From an uncultured beta proteobacterium (GTDB lineage: Bacteria; Pseudomonadota; Gammaproteobacteria; Burkholderiales; Burkholderiaceae_C): a stretch of DNA of 32,435 nucleotides. The position numbers and the translations under genes were made by a program. A model generated the notes under the pieces. That model searched no databases, had not been told where the DNA came from, and worked only from the letters and a program-made list of their open reading frames with translations. Shown here in pieces: positions 17,805-27,501 of the stretch (its first letter is position 1; each line of letters opens with the position of its first letter). The stretch covers positions 1 through 32,435 of the forward strand of contig CAJCCO010000041.1 of assembly GCA_903960915.1 (NCBI GenBank). Direction: 5' to 3'.

Positions 17805-19262
17805 TCAGACTTCCAGAATCCAGGTGTCTTTGGTACCGCCACCCTGTGATGAGTTCACCACCAGCGAGCCGTCCTTGAGCGCCACACGGGTCAGCCCACC
17901 CGGCACCATCTGCACGGTTTTACCGGAGAGCACATAAGGCCGCAGGTCAATATGGCGCGGGGCAATGCCGCTTTCCACAAAGGTGGGGCAGCTCGACAAG
18001 CTCAGCGTGGGCTGCGAGATGTAGCCGCTGGGGTTGGCCAAAATGGCTTTTCTGAAGTCTTCAATTTCGGCTTTGGTGGAAGCCGGCCCGACCAACATGC
18101 CATAGCCCCCAGCGCCGTGCACCTCTTTCACCACCAAGTCTTTGAGGTTGGCCAGGGTGTAGGCCAGATCGTCCTTGTTGCGGCACATGTAGGTGGGGAC
18201 GTTGTTCAGAATGGGTTTTTCACCCAGGTAGAACTCGATCATCTGGGGCACATAGGGGTAAATGGACTTGTCGTCCGCCACGCCGGTTCCAATGGCATTG
18301 CAAATAGCCACATGGCCGGCCTGGTAAACCTCCAACAAGCCAGCGCAGCCAATGGTTGAGTTGGCTCTGAAAGCCAGGGGGTCCAAAAAGTCATCGTCTA
18401 CACGGCGGTAAATCACGTCCACCCGCTTGGGGCCGCGGGTGGTGCGCATGTACACAAACTTGTCTTTGACAAACAGGTCTTGCCCCTCCACCAACTCCAC
18501 CCCCATTTGTTGCGCCAAGAAGGCGTGCTCAAAGTAGGCGCTGTTGTACATACCGGGGGTCAGCACCACGACGGTGGGCTCGGCCGTGGTGGCCGGACTG
18601 CTGGCGCGCAAGGTCTCTAACAGCAAGTCGGGGTAATGCGCCACGGGCGCCACACGGTGGGCATTGAATAGCTCGGGAAAGAGCCGCATCATCATCTTGC
18701 GGTCTTCAAGCATGTAGCTCACACCGCTGGGTACGCGCAGGTTGTCTTCCAGGACAAAGTACTCGCCCTCGCCTTTGGCGGTGGGGGCACGCACGATGTC
18801 AATGCCTGAAATGTGGGAGTAGATGTTGTTGGGCACGTTCACGCCGATCATCTCGGGGCGGAACTGGGCGTTGTTTTCAATCTGCTCGCGCGGAATGACG
18901 CCCGCCTTAAGGATTTCTTGCCCGTGGTAAACATCGTGCACAAAGCGGTTCAGGGCAGTTACCCGTTGCACCAGACCGCGCTCCATGCTGGCCCATTCGT
19001 GGGCGGGAATGATGCGGGGAATCAGGTCAAAAGGAATGAGGCGCTCGGTGCCCGAACCATCTTCGTCCTTTTCGCCATAGACGGCAAAGGTAATACCCAC
19101 CCGGCGAAAGATCATTTCTGCCTCTTCGCGCCGCTTGGCCATCATGTCACCCGGTTGGCGCGCCAACCATTCGTCGTAAATTTTGTAGTGGTCCCGAATC
19201 TTCGCGCCTTGAGTAAAAAACTCGTAAGGCAACTGGGTGTACATCTCGTCGAATTTTTGCAT
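17805..19262 (-). CDS. Circularly permuted type 2 ATP-grasp protein
   Basis: A 485-residue cytoplasmic protein of the DUF404/DUF407 group, in which the ATP-grasp fold is circularly permuted. ATP-grasp enzymes join a carboxylate to an amine or thiol through an acylphosphate. Landmarks are PFDLIPRIIPAHEWASMERGL in parts, YFVLEDNLRVPSGVSYMLEDR, AICNAIGTGVADDKSIYPYVP and the glycine-rich VVKEVHGAGGYGMLVGP. GGAG motifs precede the ATG. It is followed by its usual partner, the alpha-E gene, so the two probably act together. Neither a transglutaminase nor an Anbu gene is adjacent, so the rest of the pathway, if present, lies elsewhere. Confidence 0.93.
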   Translation of the reverse strand: MQKFDEMYTQLPYEFFTQGAKIRDHYKIYDEWLARQPGDMMAKRREEAEMIFRRVGITFAVYGEKDEDGSGTERLIPFDLIPRIIPAHEWASMERGLVQRVTALNRFVHDVYHGQEILKAGVIPREQIENNAQFRPEMIGVNVPNNIYSHISGIDIVRAPTAKGEGEYFVLEDNLRVPSGVSYMLEDRKMMMRLFPELFNAHRVAPVAHYPDLLLETLRASSPATTAEPTVVVLTPGMYNSAYFEHAFLAQQMGVELVEGQDLFVKDKFVYMRTTRGPKRVDVIYRRVDDDFLDPLAFRANSTIGCAGLLEVYQAGHVAICNAIGTGVADDKSIYPYVPQMIEFYLGEKPILNNVPTYMCRNKDDLAYTLANLKDLVVKEVHGAGGYGMLVGPASTKAEIEDFRKAILANPSGYISQPTLSLSSCPTFVESGIAPRHIDLRPYVLSGKTVQMVPGGLTRVALKDGSLVVNSSQGGGTKDTWILEV

Positions 19263-19303
19263 AGGGACTTTTCTCCTCCCCGAAGCTTAGCAAGCTTTGC
19301 GCC

Positions 19304-19319
19304 AACCCCTCACGGGGTT
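19304..19319 (-). terminator. Small hairpin downstream of comEC
   Basis: Inverted repeat AACCCC (19304-19309) and GGGGTT (19314-19319) with a 4-nt loop, 4 nt past the comEC stop. No T run follows, so termination is doubtful. It sits between comEC and the ATP-grasp gene. A palindromic pair of AAGCTT sites lies nearby at 19283-19297. Confidence 0.4.
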
Positions 19320-19323
19320 TACC

Positions 19324-21774
19324 TCAAGGCACACGGTGATGCCAGTAGCGCAAGCCTTTTTCTCGCTGGCACGCCAGTTCTTGAGGAACCGCAGACTGCC
19401 AAGTAGCCGCACCACAATGGGGCGAATCCACCAGCCGTATTTTTCGCTCTTCATACCGCACCAAAACGGGTGCTGCCGGATGGCCATAGCGGTTGCGGTA
19501 GCCGGCCTGTACCAGTGCAATGCCAGGCTTTACGGCGTCCAAAAAGGCGGCGCTGCTGGAGGTTTTGCTGCCGTGGTGGGGAACCAGCAGCAGGTCAGCC
19601 TTGAGCGCTGCCCCGTGCAGGTCCACCAGGCGGGCTTCTTGTGCCGCCAGCAAATCGCCCGCCAACAAAGCAGACTGCTGGCCGTTGGAGATGCGCAGGG
19701 TGCAACTCATGGCATTGCTGACCAAGCCGGAGCCGTAGTCAGCAGACTGGGGGGACAGGATGTCAAAGTCCACCCCGTCCCAGTGCCAGTGTTGGCCGGC
19801 CACGCAGCGGGTGGCCGGGCGCACTGCCTGCAATTCGTGTCCGTCTTCAATGGAGCTGAGCAAGCTGGCCTGCGGGTACATGGCCAGTACGGCAAGTGCG
19901 CCCCCCACGTGGTCGGTGTCGCGGTGGCTCAGCAGCAGCCGATCTACCCGCGTGCCCAACGCGCGCAACAAGGGCTGCAGCACCAGATGACCGGCGTCGC
20001 TCTCCAGGCTGTAGCGCGGTCCGGCGTCGTACACCAGGGCATGGTGGGCGGTGCGAATGATGAGCGCGTTGCCCTGCCCAATGTCGGGCGCCAGCACTTC
20101 AAACTGCCCCTGCTTTGGAAGCGGCGCCTGCCACAACAGCACCGGCAGCATCAGCGGCAAACCCAAGGCGCGCAGGGCGCGTGGCCACGGCATAGCCAGC
20201 AACAGGCCACCGGCCAAACCCGCCACACCGGCCCATAACGGTGCTTGCGCCACCGAAAAAGTGGCAAAGGGCAAGTTGGCGAGCCATTGCAAACTGGTGG
20301 TCAGCACAGACAGGGCCAAAGCCGTCAAACGCCAGAGCGCTGGCCACAACGTGCCCAATAAAGCCAAGGGCGTGACGACCAGGGTGACCCACGGAATTGC
20401 CAAGGCATTGGCCAACAGCCCCACGAGGGATACCTGTCCGAACAGCAGCAAGGTCAAAGGTGTCAGCGCCAGGGTGATGACGCCCTGCTCTCTTGCCAAT
20501 GCGGCCAAACGGGCTTTGACTCCGGGCGGCGCCGAAGGCCCCTCACCCGCATCCGTAGCAAACAACACGCCCACGGCCACAAAGCTCAACCAAAACCCCG
20601 CCTGCAGCATGGCCCAGGGGTCGAACAGCACCACCACGGCGCAGGCCAGCAGCCACACCTGGGGCCAGGGCCAACGCTTGCCCGACAGGCGCAACAAACC
20701 GACTGCGGCCAGCATGAGCACGGTGCGCTGTGAGGGCACGCCCCAGCCGCTGAAAACGGCATAGGCCAGCGCCAGCAGCATCCCTCCAACGAGTGCCGCG
20801 CTGGGCGCAGGCCAGCGCACGCACAAGCGCGCAGAACGCCGCCACAACCAGGCAATAAGCAGAGCCGCTACCCAGGCGAACAAGGTGATGTGCAGGCCAG
20901 ATATGCTCATCAAATGCGCCACGCCTGTGGCCCGAAACACGTCCCAGTCGGCGCGGTCAATGGCGTTTTGATCGCCCACGACCAAAGCGGCAATCAGGCC
21001 GGCGGGTTGGGGCTCATCAACCGTTGCAAATATTTTTTCCCGCACTTGTTGGCGCGCCCTCTCCACCGGATGCCAACCGGTCTGCGCCAACCGCTGCGGT
21101 GGGGTGTCGTGCACGCCGGCACGCACGTAGCCCGTGGCTTGCAGGCCCTGCTCCCACAGCCACAATTCAAAATCAAAACCCTGGGGATTGCTCAGGCCGT
21201 GAGGCGATTTGAGCCGCACCGTCATTTGCCAGCGCTCCCCCGCCACCAGCGCCACGGGCTGGCGTTGCAACTGGATGGCGCTGTCGTCACCCCCGGCCAG
21301 CAGACCGCTGTACCAGGCGAGTTGCAGCCGGGGCGGCAAGGTCACGGCTTGGCCCTGCCAGTGAGCCGACTCCACGGCCAGGCTAAAACGCAGGCCCGTG
21401 GGATTGGGTTGCGGCATAGTGCGCACCACGCCCGTGACGGTCACATCGCGCCCTTGCAGCGCGGGGTTGAGCGAACTCGCCATGAAGTGGGTGCTGCGCC
21501 ACCCCGTGGCACTCCAACTGACTGAGGCCACCGCCAAAATTAGCAACGGCAAGCGCAGCCTTTGGCTCAGGCCTTGGCTGGCCAGCAGCGCCATCAAGAC
21601 TAGTCCTAGCAAAAGTACGGTCAGATAAGTCGACCCGTCCAGCAAAGTTGCCTGTTGCAACTGGCAGGCCGTGCCCAGCAGCCAGGCGGCCAGTGCAGGT
21701 GTGAGGCTGCTGGCAGACAGCCCATTCAAGCGCAACCACCCCAGTTGAAAGCGATGAGGCTGGGGGGCTGCCAT
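19324..21774 (-). CDS. comEC: DNA internalisation competence protein ComEC/Rec2
   Basis: Inner-membrane channel that takes single-stranded DNA into the cytoplasm during natural transformation. The 816-residue product is full length. It has an N-terminal hydrophobic pair, a periplasmic OB-like region, and a polytopic competence domain starting near GLIAALVVGDQNAIDRADWDVFRATGVAHLMSISGLH (read in parts). A C-terminal metallo-beta-lactamase domain begins near residue 560 with DIGQGNALIIRT and the motif SHRDTDHVGG near 615, then VPHHGSKTSSS. All three domains look intact. It starts 41 nt after the patatin-like gene. An intact comEC suggests potential competence, but other com genes are outside the window. 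Confidence 0.95.
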   Translation of the reverse strand: MAAPQPHRFQLGWLRLNGLSASSLTPALAAWLLGTACQLQQATLLDGSTYLTVLLLGLVLMALLASQGLSQRLRLPLLILAVASVSWSATGWRSTHFMASSLNPALQGRDVTVTGVVRTMPQPNPTGLRFSLAVESAHWQGQAVTLPPRLQLAWYSGLLAGGDDSAIQLQRQPVALVAGERWQMTVRLKSPHGLSNPQGFDFELWLWEQGLQATGYVRAGVHDTPPQRLAQTGWHPVERARQQVREKIFATVDEPQPAGLIAALVVGDQNAIDRADWDVFRATGVAHLMSISGLHITLFAWVAALLIAWLWRRSARLCVRWPAPSAALVGGMLLALAYAVFSGWGVPSQRTVLMLAAVGLLRLSGKRWPWPQVWLLACAVVVLFDPWAMLQAGFWLSFVAVGVLFATDAGEGPSAPPGVKARLAALAREQGVITLALTPLTLLLFGQVSLVGLLANALAIPWVTLVVTPLALLGTLWPALWRLTALALSVLTTSLQWLANLPFATFSVAQAPLWAGVAGLAGGLLLAMPWPRALRALGLPLMLPVLLWQAPLPKQGQFEVLAPDIGQGNALIIRTAHHALVYDAGPRYSLESDAGHLVLQPLLRALGTRVDRLLLSHRDTDHVGGALAVLAMYPQASLLSSIEDGHELQAVRPATRCVAGQHWHWDGVDFDILSPQSADYGSGLVSNAMSCTLRISNGQQSALLAGDLLAAQEARLVDLHGAALKADLLLVPHHGSKTSSSAAFLDAVKPGIALVQAGYRNRYGHPAAPVLVRYEERKIRLVDSPHCGAATWQSAVPQELACQREKGLRYWHHRVP

Positions 21775-21815
21775 GGCGGTACGCTGTGGCGGGGCGGAGT
21801 TGGCAGGTGTGCCGC

Positions 21816-22895
21816 TTAGAGCGCCAGCACTTGCCCCATGTCGGGCCGGGCTAGCCAGGCGTCAAATTCATCAGCGAGTTGTGCACTGGCCGACACCGCC
21901 GCGTTCCAGACTTTGACACGGGCCGCCAAGTCTTGGCCGTAGTGGGTGAAGTCGGTGCGGTCGGGTAGCTTGCCGTTGGGCAGGGTTTTAACCCAGTCCG
22001 GGTTGGGCGCGAGCAAGACCATGTTGTCCAGAAAATGGGTGGATTTGTGCCGCCACTTCAGGCTTTTGTCCAACCAACCCGGTACGACGGCTTGCTGGAA
22101 ATGCGGGTACAGCACCAGGCCCTTGGGGTTGGGGGCAGCGGCGTAGTTCAGGTGCAGGTGGTAGTCGGTGATGCCACCGTCCCAATACGCGCCCCGGGGT
22201 GCGCCGGGAATATCGTGCACGGCTTGCAGCACAAACGGGATGGAGCAACTGGCTTGCAGGCTGGGCATGAAATTGGCAGCGCTCAAGGCGACTTGGCGCG
22301 TGCGGTAGTCGTTGCTGGCAAAGGGCAGCGCAGCGTGCTGGCTGGAAAACACCACCCGCTCCAACCAGGCGCCCATGGCCTTGCGTTGCACAACGTTGCT
22401 GAGAAAAGCGCCGAGGTACCCCAAGGGCGTGCGCCAGGTTTTTTCACGCGCCAACAGGTGGCGCCCGCGCGAGGTGACTACGTGCAACTTGTAGCGCGGG
22501 TGGTTCAACACTTCATCCACACGGTTGCCATAAAAGGCTTGCAAGTTACGGCCAAACAATTCGCTCACGTGCTGTGGGCTGGGCCGCTTTTCACCGGGCT
22601 GCAAAGCGTAATGCTGGTGAATGTAGTCATGCTCCAACCGGGCAAAGGCCGCCAGCGGATCATTCAAACACGCCGTGGCCATGCGCCACGCGCCGATGGA
22701 AGCCCCCACCAAATGCACCGGCTGGCTGGATTGCGACAACCAGTGGCCAAAAATGAAACGATCTAGCGGCCCGAGGACAAGCCCCTTAGGGCCTCCGGCG
22801 GCTCCAGGCAAAGTACCAATATCGCCCGCTTGCAGCCCATGCTGGGCCATGTGGCGCCTTGCCAAGGGGCCGGCGTGGATATGTAGGGCGCGCAT
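21816..22895 (-). CDS. Patatin-like phospholipase/acyl hydrolase
   Basis: A 359-residue serine hydrolase of the patatin fold. It shows the oxyanion loop GAAGGPKG (31-38), the nucleophile elbow GASIG (64-68, Ser66) and the second dyad residue in DGG (Asp239). These are the complete catalytic elements, so a lipid acyl hydrolase is expected; the substrate is unknown. The ATG at 22895 is preferred because the residues upstream of it in the same frame overlap the end of tex and are unlike the family. No good Shine-Dalgarno sequence is visible, and translation may depend on tex, whose stop is 40 nt away. No signal peptide is seen. Confidence 0.88.
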   Translation of the reverse strand: MRALHIHAGPLARRHMAQHGLQAGDIGTLPGAAGGPKGLVLGPLDRFIFGHWLSQSSQPVHLVGASIGAWRMATACLNDPLAAFARLEHDYIHQHYALQPGEKRPSPQHVSELFGRNLQAFYGNRVDEVLNHPRYKLHVVTSRGRHLLAREKTWRTPLGYLGAFLSNVVQRKAMGAWLERVVFSSQHAALPFASNDYRTRQVALSAANFMPSLQASCSIPFVLQAVHDIPGAPRGAYWDGGITDYHLHLNYAAAPNPKGLVLYPHFQQAVVPGWLDKSLKWRHKSTHFLDNMVLLAPNPDWVKTLPNGKLPDRTDFTHYGQDLAARVKVWNAAVSASAQLADEFDAWLARPDMGQVLAL

Positions 22896-22935
22896 GATCG
22901 TATTGATGTGTTGGGCAGGCGGTTGGGCAACCGTT

Positions 22936-25332
22936 TCAAAGACCTTTGAGCTTGGCAAATGCCGAGGCCATGGCCGAACCTTGCGCGGCTTGCGCTGGCG
23001 CAGGGTGGCCTGCGCCGCTGCGGGATCGGCTGTCACGGGAAGCATGCTCGAAACGGTTCTCGCCTGCGCCACTGCGGCGCTCTGGTGCGGCGCCGAGCTT
23101 CATGGTCAGGGCAATGCGCTTGCGCGCCACGTCAACTTCCACCACCTGTACTTTGACGATATCGCCGGTTTTAACCACCTCACGCGCATCGGTTACAAAC
23201 TTATGGCTCAGCTGGCTGACGTGCACCAGGCCGTCCTGGTGCACCCCCAGATCAATGAAGGCGCCAAAGGCTGCCACGTTGCTGACTGTCCCCTCCAGCA
23301 CCATGCCCGCCACCAAATCCTTGATGTCTTCTACGCCATCGTTGAAACGCGCCACCTTGAAGTCTGGGCGGGGGTCGCGGCCGGGTTTTTCTAACTCACC
23401 CAAAATATCTTTGACGGTGATCACGCCAAATTTTTCATTGGCGAATAGCTCCGGTTTGAGGGCCTTCAGCATATCGGCACGGCCCATGAGTTCGGCCACG
23501 GGCCGGGAGGTGTGGGTCATCAAGCGCTCGACCACCGGGTAGGTTTCGGGGTGAACACCGGTCATGTCCAGGGGGTTGTCACCGCCACGTATACGCAGGA
23601 AGCCCGCACTTTGCTCAAACGTCTTGGCACCCAAACCAGTCACCTCCAACAACTGCTGACGGTTGCTGAAGGCGCCGTGCGCCTCGCGCCAGCGCACCAC
23701 GGCCTTGGCCACGCTGCCACTCAAGCCGGACACCCGCGACAACAAGGGAACACTGGCGGTGTTCAGGTCTACGCCCACCGAATTCACGCAATCTTCCACC
23801 ACCGAGTCGAGCATCTTGGCCAACTCGCTCTGGTTCACATCGTGCTGGTATTGGCCCACGCCAATGGACTTGGGGTCAATCTTCACCAACTCGGCCAGCG
23901 GGTCTTGCAAGCGGCGCGCAATGCTGGCGGCACCGCGCAGGCTCACGTCCACATCGGGCATTTCTTGGCTGGCAAACTCACTGGCGCTGTAGACGGAGGC
24001 CCCGGCCTCACTGACCACCACTTTTTCAATCAGGCGCTCAGACACCTTGGCCAGTTGCTTAATCAGGTCGGCCGCCAATTTATCGGTCTCACGGCTGGCC
24101 GTGCCGTTACCAATGGCGATCAGGTTGACGCCATGCTTTTCACACAGCTTGCCCAGCGTGTGCAACGACCCTTCCCAGTCTTTGCGTGGCTCATGGGGAA
24201 ACACAGTAGAGGTCTCCACCAGCTTACCCGTGGCGTCTACCACCGCGACCTTGACACCCGTACGAATACCGGGGTCCAGGCCCATGACCACGCGAGGCCC
24301 GGCAGGCGCTGCCAGCAACAGGTCGCGCAGGTTGTCTGCAAATACCTTGATAGCCACTTTTTCAGCGTCTTCACGCAAGCGGGTAAACAAATCACGCTCG
24401 GTCGACAAACTCAATTTGACACGCCAGGTCCAGGCCACGCACTTGCGCAGCAAGTCGTCTGCCGCGCGGCCCTGGTGGCTCCAACCCAGACGCAGGGCCA
24501 TGCGGCCCTCGGCCAAAGAGACAACGGGGGCGGCCCGGGTTTTAGAAGCGGTGGCTGCTAATGCCGCAGCAGGCGGTTGCGGGGTTTCAGGCAGTACCAG
24601 TTTGGCGTCCAGCACATCAAGCGAACGGCCACGAAAAACGGCCAGTGCGCGGTGCGAAGGTACGCGGCCAATGGGTTCGTCGTAATCGAAGTAGTCACGA
24701 AACTTGGCCACATCGGCATTGTTTTCATCTTTGCCCGCCATGAGTTGGCTTTTGAAGTAGCCTTCCTGCCACAACCACTCGCGCAGGTCTTGCACCAAAG
24801 CGGGGTTTTCAGCCCATCGCTCGCTGAGAATGTCGCGCACACCATCGAGCACAGCGGGCACCGTGGTGAAGTCATCACCGGCCTCGGTTTTCTCGGTCAG
24901 CACAAAACCTTGTGCTTGCAGAGCGGGGGCTAGCTTGGGGTCGGCGAACAACAGGTCGGCCAAGGGCTCGATGCCAGCTTCACGGGCGATTTGTCCCTTG
25001 GTGCGGCGCTTTTGCTTAAAAGGCAAATACAAGTCTTCCAGCTCTTGCTTGGTGCCCGCGGCGACCAGTTGGGCCAGCAAGCTGGGGGTCATCTTGCCTT
25101 GCTCTTCAATGCTTTTTATAACCGCTTGCAAACGGTCACGCAGCTCGCGCAGGTAACTCAGGCGCACCTCAAGCTCACGAAGTTGAATGTCGTCCAAGCC
25201 GCCGGTAACTTCCTTGCGGTAACGGGCAATAAAGGGAACGGTGGCGCCACCATCAAGCAGCTCCACGGCGGCAAGGACTTGCTTGTTCTGGACGCGGATT
25301 TCCTGCGCAATTTGCGCGATGATTTTTTGCAT
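22936..25332 (-). CDS. tex: Tex-family RNA-binding transcription accessory protein
   Basis: Cytoplasmic nucleic-acid-binding protein related to eukaryotic Spt6. The 798-residue product starts MQKIIAQIAQEIRVQNKQV. It has the N-terminal helical Tex domain, a YqgF/RNase H-like domain from about residue 348 (MGLDPGIRTGVKVAVVD), a helix-hairpin-helix region near 525-580 (LLSRVSGLSGSVAKAVVRWR) and an S1 domain near 674-745 (GMVLEGTVSNVAAFGAF, DGLVHVSQLSHKF). The C-terminal tail is Arg/Ser/Ala-rich and probably disordered. An in-frame start at 25386 would add 18 unconserved residues. It heads a same-strand run with the patatin gene and comEC. Confidence 0.96.
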   Translation of the reverse strand: MQKIIAQIAQEIRVQNKQVLAAVELLDGGATVPFIARYRKEVTGGLDDIQLRELEVRLSYLRELRDRLQAVIKSIEEQGKMTPSLLAQLVAAGTKQELEDLYLPFKQKRRTKGQIAREAGIEPLADLLFADPKLAPALQAQGFVLTEKTEAGDDFTTVPAVLDGVRDILSERWAENPALVQDLREWLWQEGYFKSQLMAGKDENNADVAKFRDYFDYDEPIGRVPSHRALAVFRGRSLDVLDAKLVLPETPQPPAAALAATASKTRAAPVVSLAEGRMALRLGWSHQGRAADDLLRKCVAWTWRVKLSLSTERDLFTRLREDAEKVAIKVFADNLRDLLLAAPAGPRVVMGLDPGIRTGVKVAVVDATGKLVETSTVFPHEPRKDWEGSLHTLGKLCEKHGVNLIAIGNGTASRETDKLAADLIKQLAKVSERLIEKVVVSEAGASVYSASEFASQEMPDVDVSLRGAASIARRLQDPLAELVKIDPKSIGVGQYQHDVNQSELAKMLDSVVEDCVNSVGVDLNTASVPLLSRVSGLSGSVAKAVVRWREAHGAFSNRQQLLEVTGLGAKTFEQSAGFLRIRGGDNPLDMTGVHPETYPVVERLMTHTSRPVAELMGRADMLKALKPELFANEKFGVITVKDILGELEKPGRDPRPDFKVARFNDGVEDIKDLVAGMVLEGTVSNVAAFGAFIDLGVHQDGLVHVSQLSHKFVTDAREVVKTGDIVKVQVVEVDVARKRIALTMKLGAAPERRSGAGENRFEHASRDSRSRSGAGHPAPAQAAQGSAMASAFAKLKGL

Positions 25333-25388
25333 GAAAATTAAACTAGCCGAAGACAGGGAAAAAAATGAAGCGGTCCTGAGGCCCAATT

Positions 25389-25405
25389 ACGGGCTCTCAG
25401 CCCGT
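25389..25405. terminator. Short hairpin between the kinase operon and tex
   Basis: Inverted repeat ACGGGCT (25389-25395) and AGCCCGT (25399-25405) with a 3-nt loop, about 70 nt after the minus-strand stop of the last sensor kinase. No T run follows, so it may end that operon inefficiently or only mark the boundary. Confidence 0.4.
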
Positions 25406-25476
25406 CTGATTCAGGTTGAAGAAGCCTATGAGTTTGCCACAAGCCCTGGCTCGAAAACGCCTGCGCTTCCCTAAAC

Positions 25477-27501
25477 TTATTCACCTATACCCAATAGCGA
25501 TGGGGATTGCATGGGTGCCAATGGCAGTTGCAGTTGGGCCCTTGTTTTACCAGCAATACGGCCAAGGCTGAACTCACCACCGATGGCTTTAGCCCGAGCC
25601 AGCATACCCATCACACCGTGCTTGCCAGAAGTGCCAAAAGATGGGGCATCATTTGATTGCTCGCTGGCGCTTAATCCAATGCCATTGTCGATTACCGACA
25701 GAAGCAGTTCTTGCGGCTTCAATTCAAACAGCACATGTATCTCGCTGGCTTGCGAGTGCTTGATGGCATTGGTGATGGACTCTTGCAGGATGCGCAAAAT
25801 ATTGAGGTGGACTTGCGGCGGCAGGTGCAAAGGCGCTGCGTTGCACAGTTCATAGCTAAAAGACATTGGGCTGCCTTGCAAAGTGAGCTCCTGAAGCAGG
25901 CAATGGTCGAAGACTGCATTTTGAATGTCTCCTTGGTCATCAATTTGGGCATTGATGACCAGCCGCAAGTCCGACAGACAATCTTTAAGCATGATTTCTA
26001 TGGCATCAGGTTCAAGCCGCCCCTGGCGCAAGCGAAACATGGTGTTGACCAAGCGTGAGCCAATGCCGTCATGCATGTCAAGGTAAATACGGTCGCGCTC
26101 TAGACGTGTAGCTTCAGACAATTCCAATTTTTTTTGTTGGCTGTAGCTTTCATTGAGTTCTTTTTCTCGTTCATGCAAACTGGTTTGTAGAAATTCATTG
26201 GCATTGGACACACTTATGGCTTGGTCGCGGTATTCAAAAAGCAAGATGCAAGCCATGATGATTGACACACCTGGGACCCCAAGACTCAACAAGTAAAGTC
26301 CCTCATGGCTGAGCGACCACCAGTTCCAGGAATCAGGCATCAGGTAGATGTCCGCCAACCATCCAGCCACAGCTACATAGTCATGCAAACCCAGGACAAT
26401 GCAAAAAATAGACTGGATCAGTAAAAAAATAGCGGGAACACTGCGGGTTTGAAAACAATAGAGCGCCAATCGAACCGTAGCGTAAAAATAGAGTAGCAAC
26501 AGGAAGGTCGTCCATATCCTGTTCATTAGAATTTCAGATTGAATGCCCGCGACTGTATAGATAAGGGGGCCGCCCACCACATAGGCGAATATCAACAGTA
26601 TTTGTTTTTTACTCAACGGCTGCTGAATGAAGGAGAAAACAAAAGCCGTCATCAATGACACGAGCAAGCCAATGCTCAAATAAATGGTGGCGCGCCACGT
26701 CACATACCATTCTGCGGGCAACATTTGCAGTTGTGCCAGACTAAATAAGGTGGCACAGGCTAAGGTGACTAAGCCAGTTAGGGCATATTGTTTTTTCTTT
26801 GGGGCGATTAGCCATGCACTCAGCATGAAGAATCCCATGACGAAACAAAAAACGTTTGAGGTATTGCTCAACATGCTGGTGAAAAAATACGACATCTCGT
26901 ACACCAGACCCAGATCCCGCAAAGTACCAACATACGGTCGGCTTACGGTCAGATAGGGTGAGTAAGTTGATTGAACAACAGTCAAAACATTGGGCCGACC
27001 ATCTTGGTGCAGCAACGAGGGTAAAAGTGGTACCAGCATGGGCCTGAACCAAAGCCATTGGTAAGCTTCATTGGAACGGGGCAAGCCTGCAACCCAGGAA
27101 CCGTTGAGGTAAAAGTCTGCACCATTCACAATTTGCAAAAAGAGGAGTCCATGTACAGGTATGCCGGCAGCACGTTTGGCACCTGCGTCCAAAGGAGCGG
27201 AAACCATATCAGGCAGCTCAAGATTGAACATGTAGCTGGATAAGGAACTGCTTGTTTTCCGATCTTGACTATGGGGCAAATGAATGTCTTGCCCTAGGGT
27301 TGAAGGCGGTATTTCGGGAAGTATCCTTTGTTCATCTTCGACTTTTAGCTGCCAAAATTTGGCCTGCGTGACAGGGACGAGGTTGCGGTCTGATTTAGCA
27401 TTTCCCAACCAGAATATCAAGGCAATAAGAGCGCAAAGACCCAACACCCAACTCATCAGGAAGTGTTGTGATGCACGCCCCCCCGTTACTGCATGTTTCA
27501 T
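25477..27501 (-). CDS. Seven-transmembrane sensor histidine kinase, catalytically complete paralog
   Basis: A 674-residue membrane kinase of the NarL/DesK-type (HisKA_3) group. A signal-anchor helix (about 15-33) is followed by an extracytoplasmic beta-rich domain to about 205 with FYLNGSWVAGLPRSN, then seven hydrophobic segments (about 208-424). A coiled coil (about 435-468) leads to the dimerisation box ERDRIYLDMHDGIG, where His477 is the expected phosphoacceptor. The ATPase domain has N box ESITNAIKH, G1 box DNGIGL and GVMGMLARAKAIGGEF. Its ATG shares one base with the stop of the preceding gene (TAATG), so translation is coupled. The signal sensed is unknown. Codon use is AT-richer than in the tex block. 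Confidence 0.92.
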   Translation of the reverse strand: MKHAVTGGRASQHFLMSWVLGLCALIALIFWLGNAKSDRNLVPVTQAKFWQLKVEDEQRILPEIPPSTLGQDIHLPHSQDRKTSSSLSSYMFNLELPDMVSAPLDAGAKRAAGIPVHGLLFLQIVNGADFYLNGSWVAGLPRSNEAYQWLWFRPMLVPLLPSLLHQDGRPNVLTVVQSTYSPYLTVSRPYVGTLRDLGLVYEMSYFFTSMLSNTSNVFCFVMGFFMLSAWLIAPKKKQYALTGLVTLACATLFSLAQLQMLPAEWYVTWRATIYLSIGLLVSLMTAFVFSFIQQPLSKKQILLIFAYVVGGPLIYTVAGIQSEILMNRIWTTFLLLLYFYATVRLALYCFQTRSVPAIFLLIQSIFCIVLGLHDYVAVAGWLADIYLMPDSWNWWSLSHEGLYLLSLGVPGVSIIMACILLFEYRDQAISVSNANEFLQTSLHEREKELNESYSQQKKLELSEATRLERDRIYLDMHDGIGSRLVNTMFRLRQGRLEPDAIEIMLKDCLSDLRLVINAQIDDQGDIQNAVFDHCLLQELTLQGSPMSFSYELCNAAPLHLPPQVHLNILRILQESITNAIKHSQASEIHVLFELKPQELLLSVIDNGIGLSASEQSNDAPSFGTSGKHGVMGMLARAKAIGGEFSLGRIAGKTRAQLQLPLAPMQSPSLLGIGE

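Noticed and set aside
23512..24561. Plus-strand 349-codon open frame inside tex
   Set aside because: It is the antisense shadow of a full-length tex gene; its His/Gln-rich, repetitive composition is typical of such shadows.
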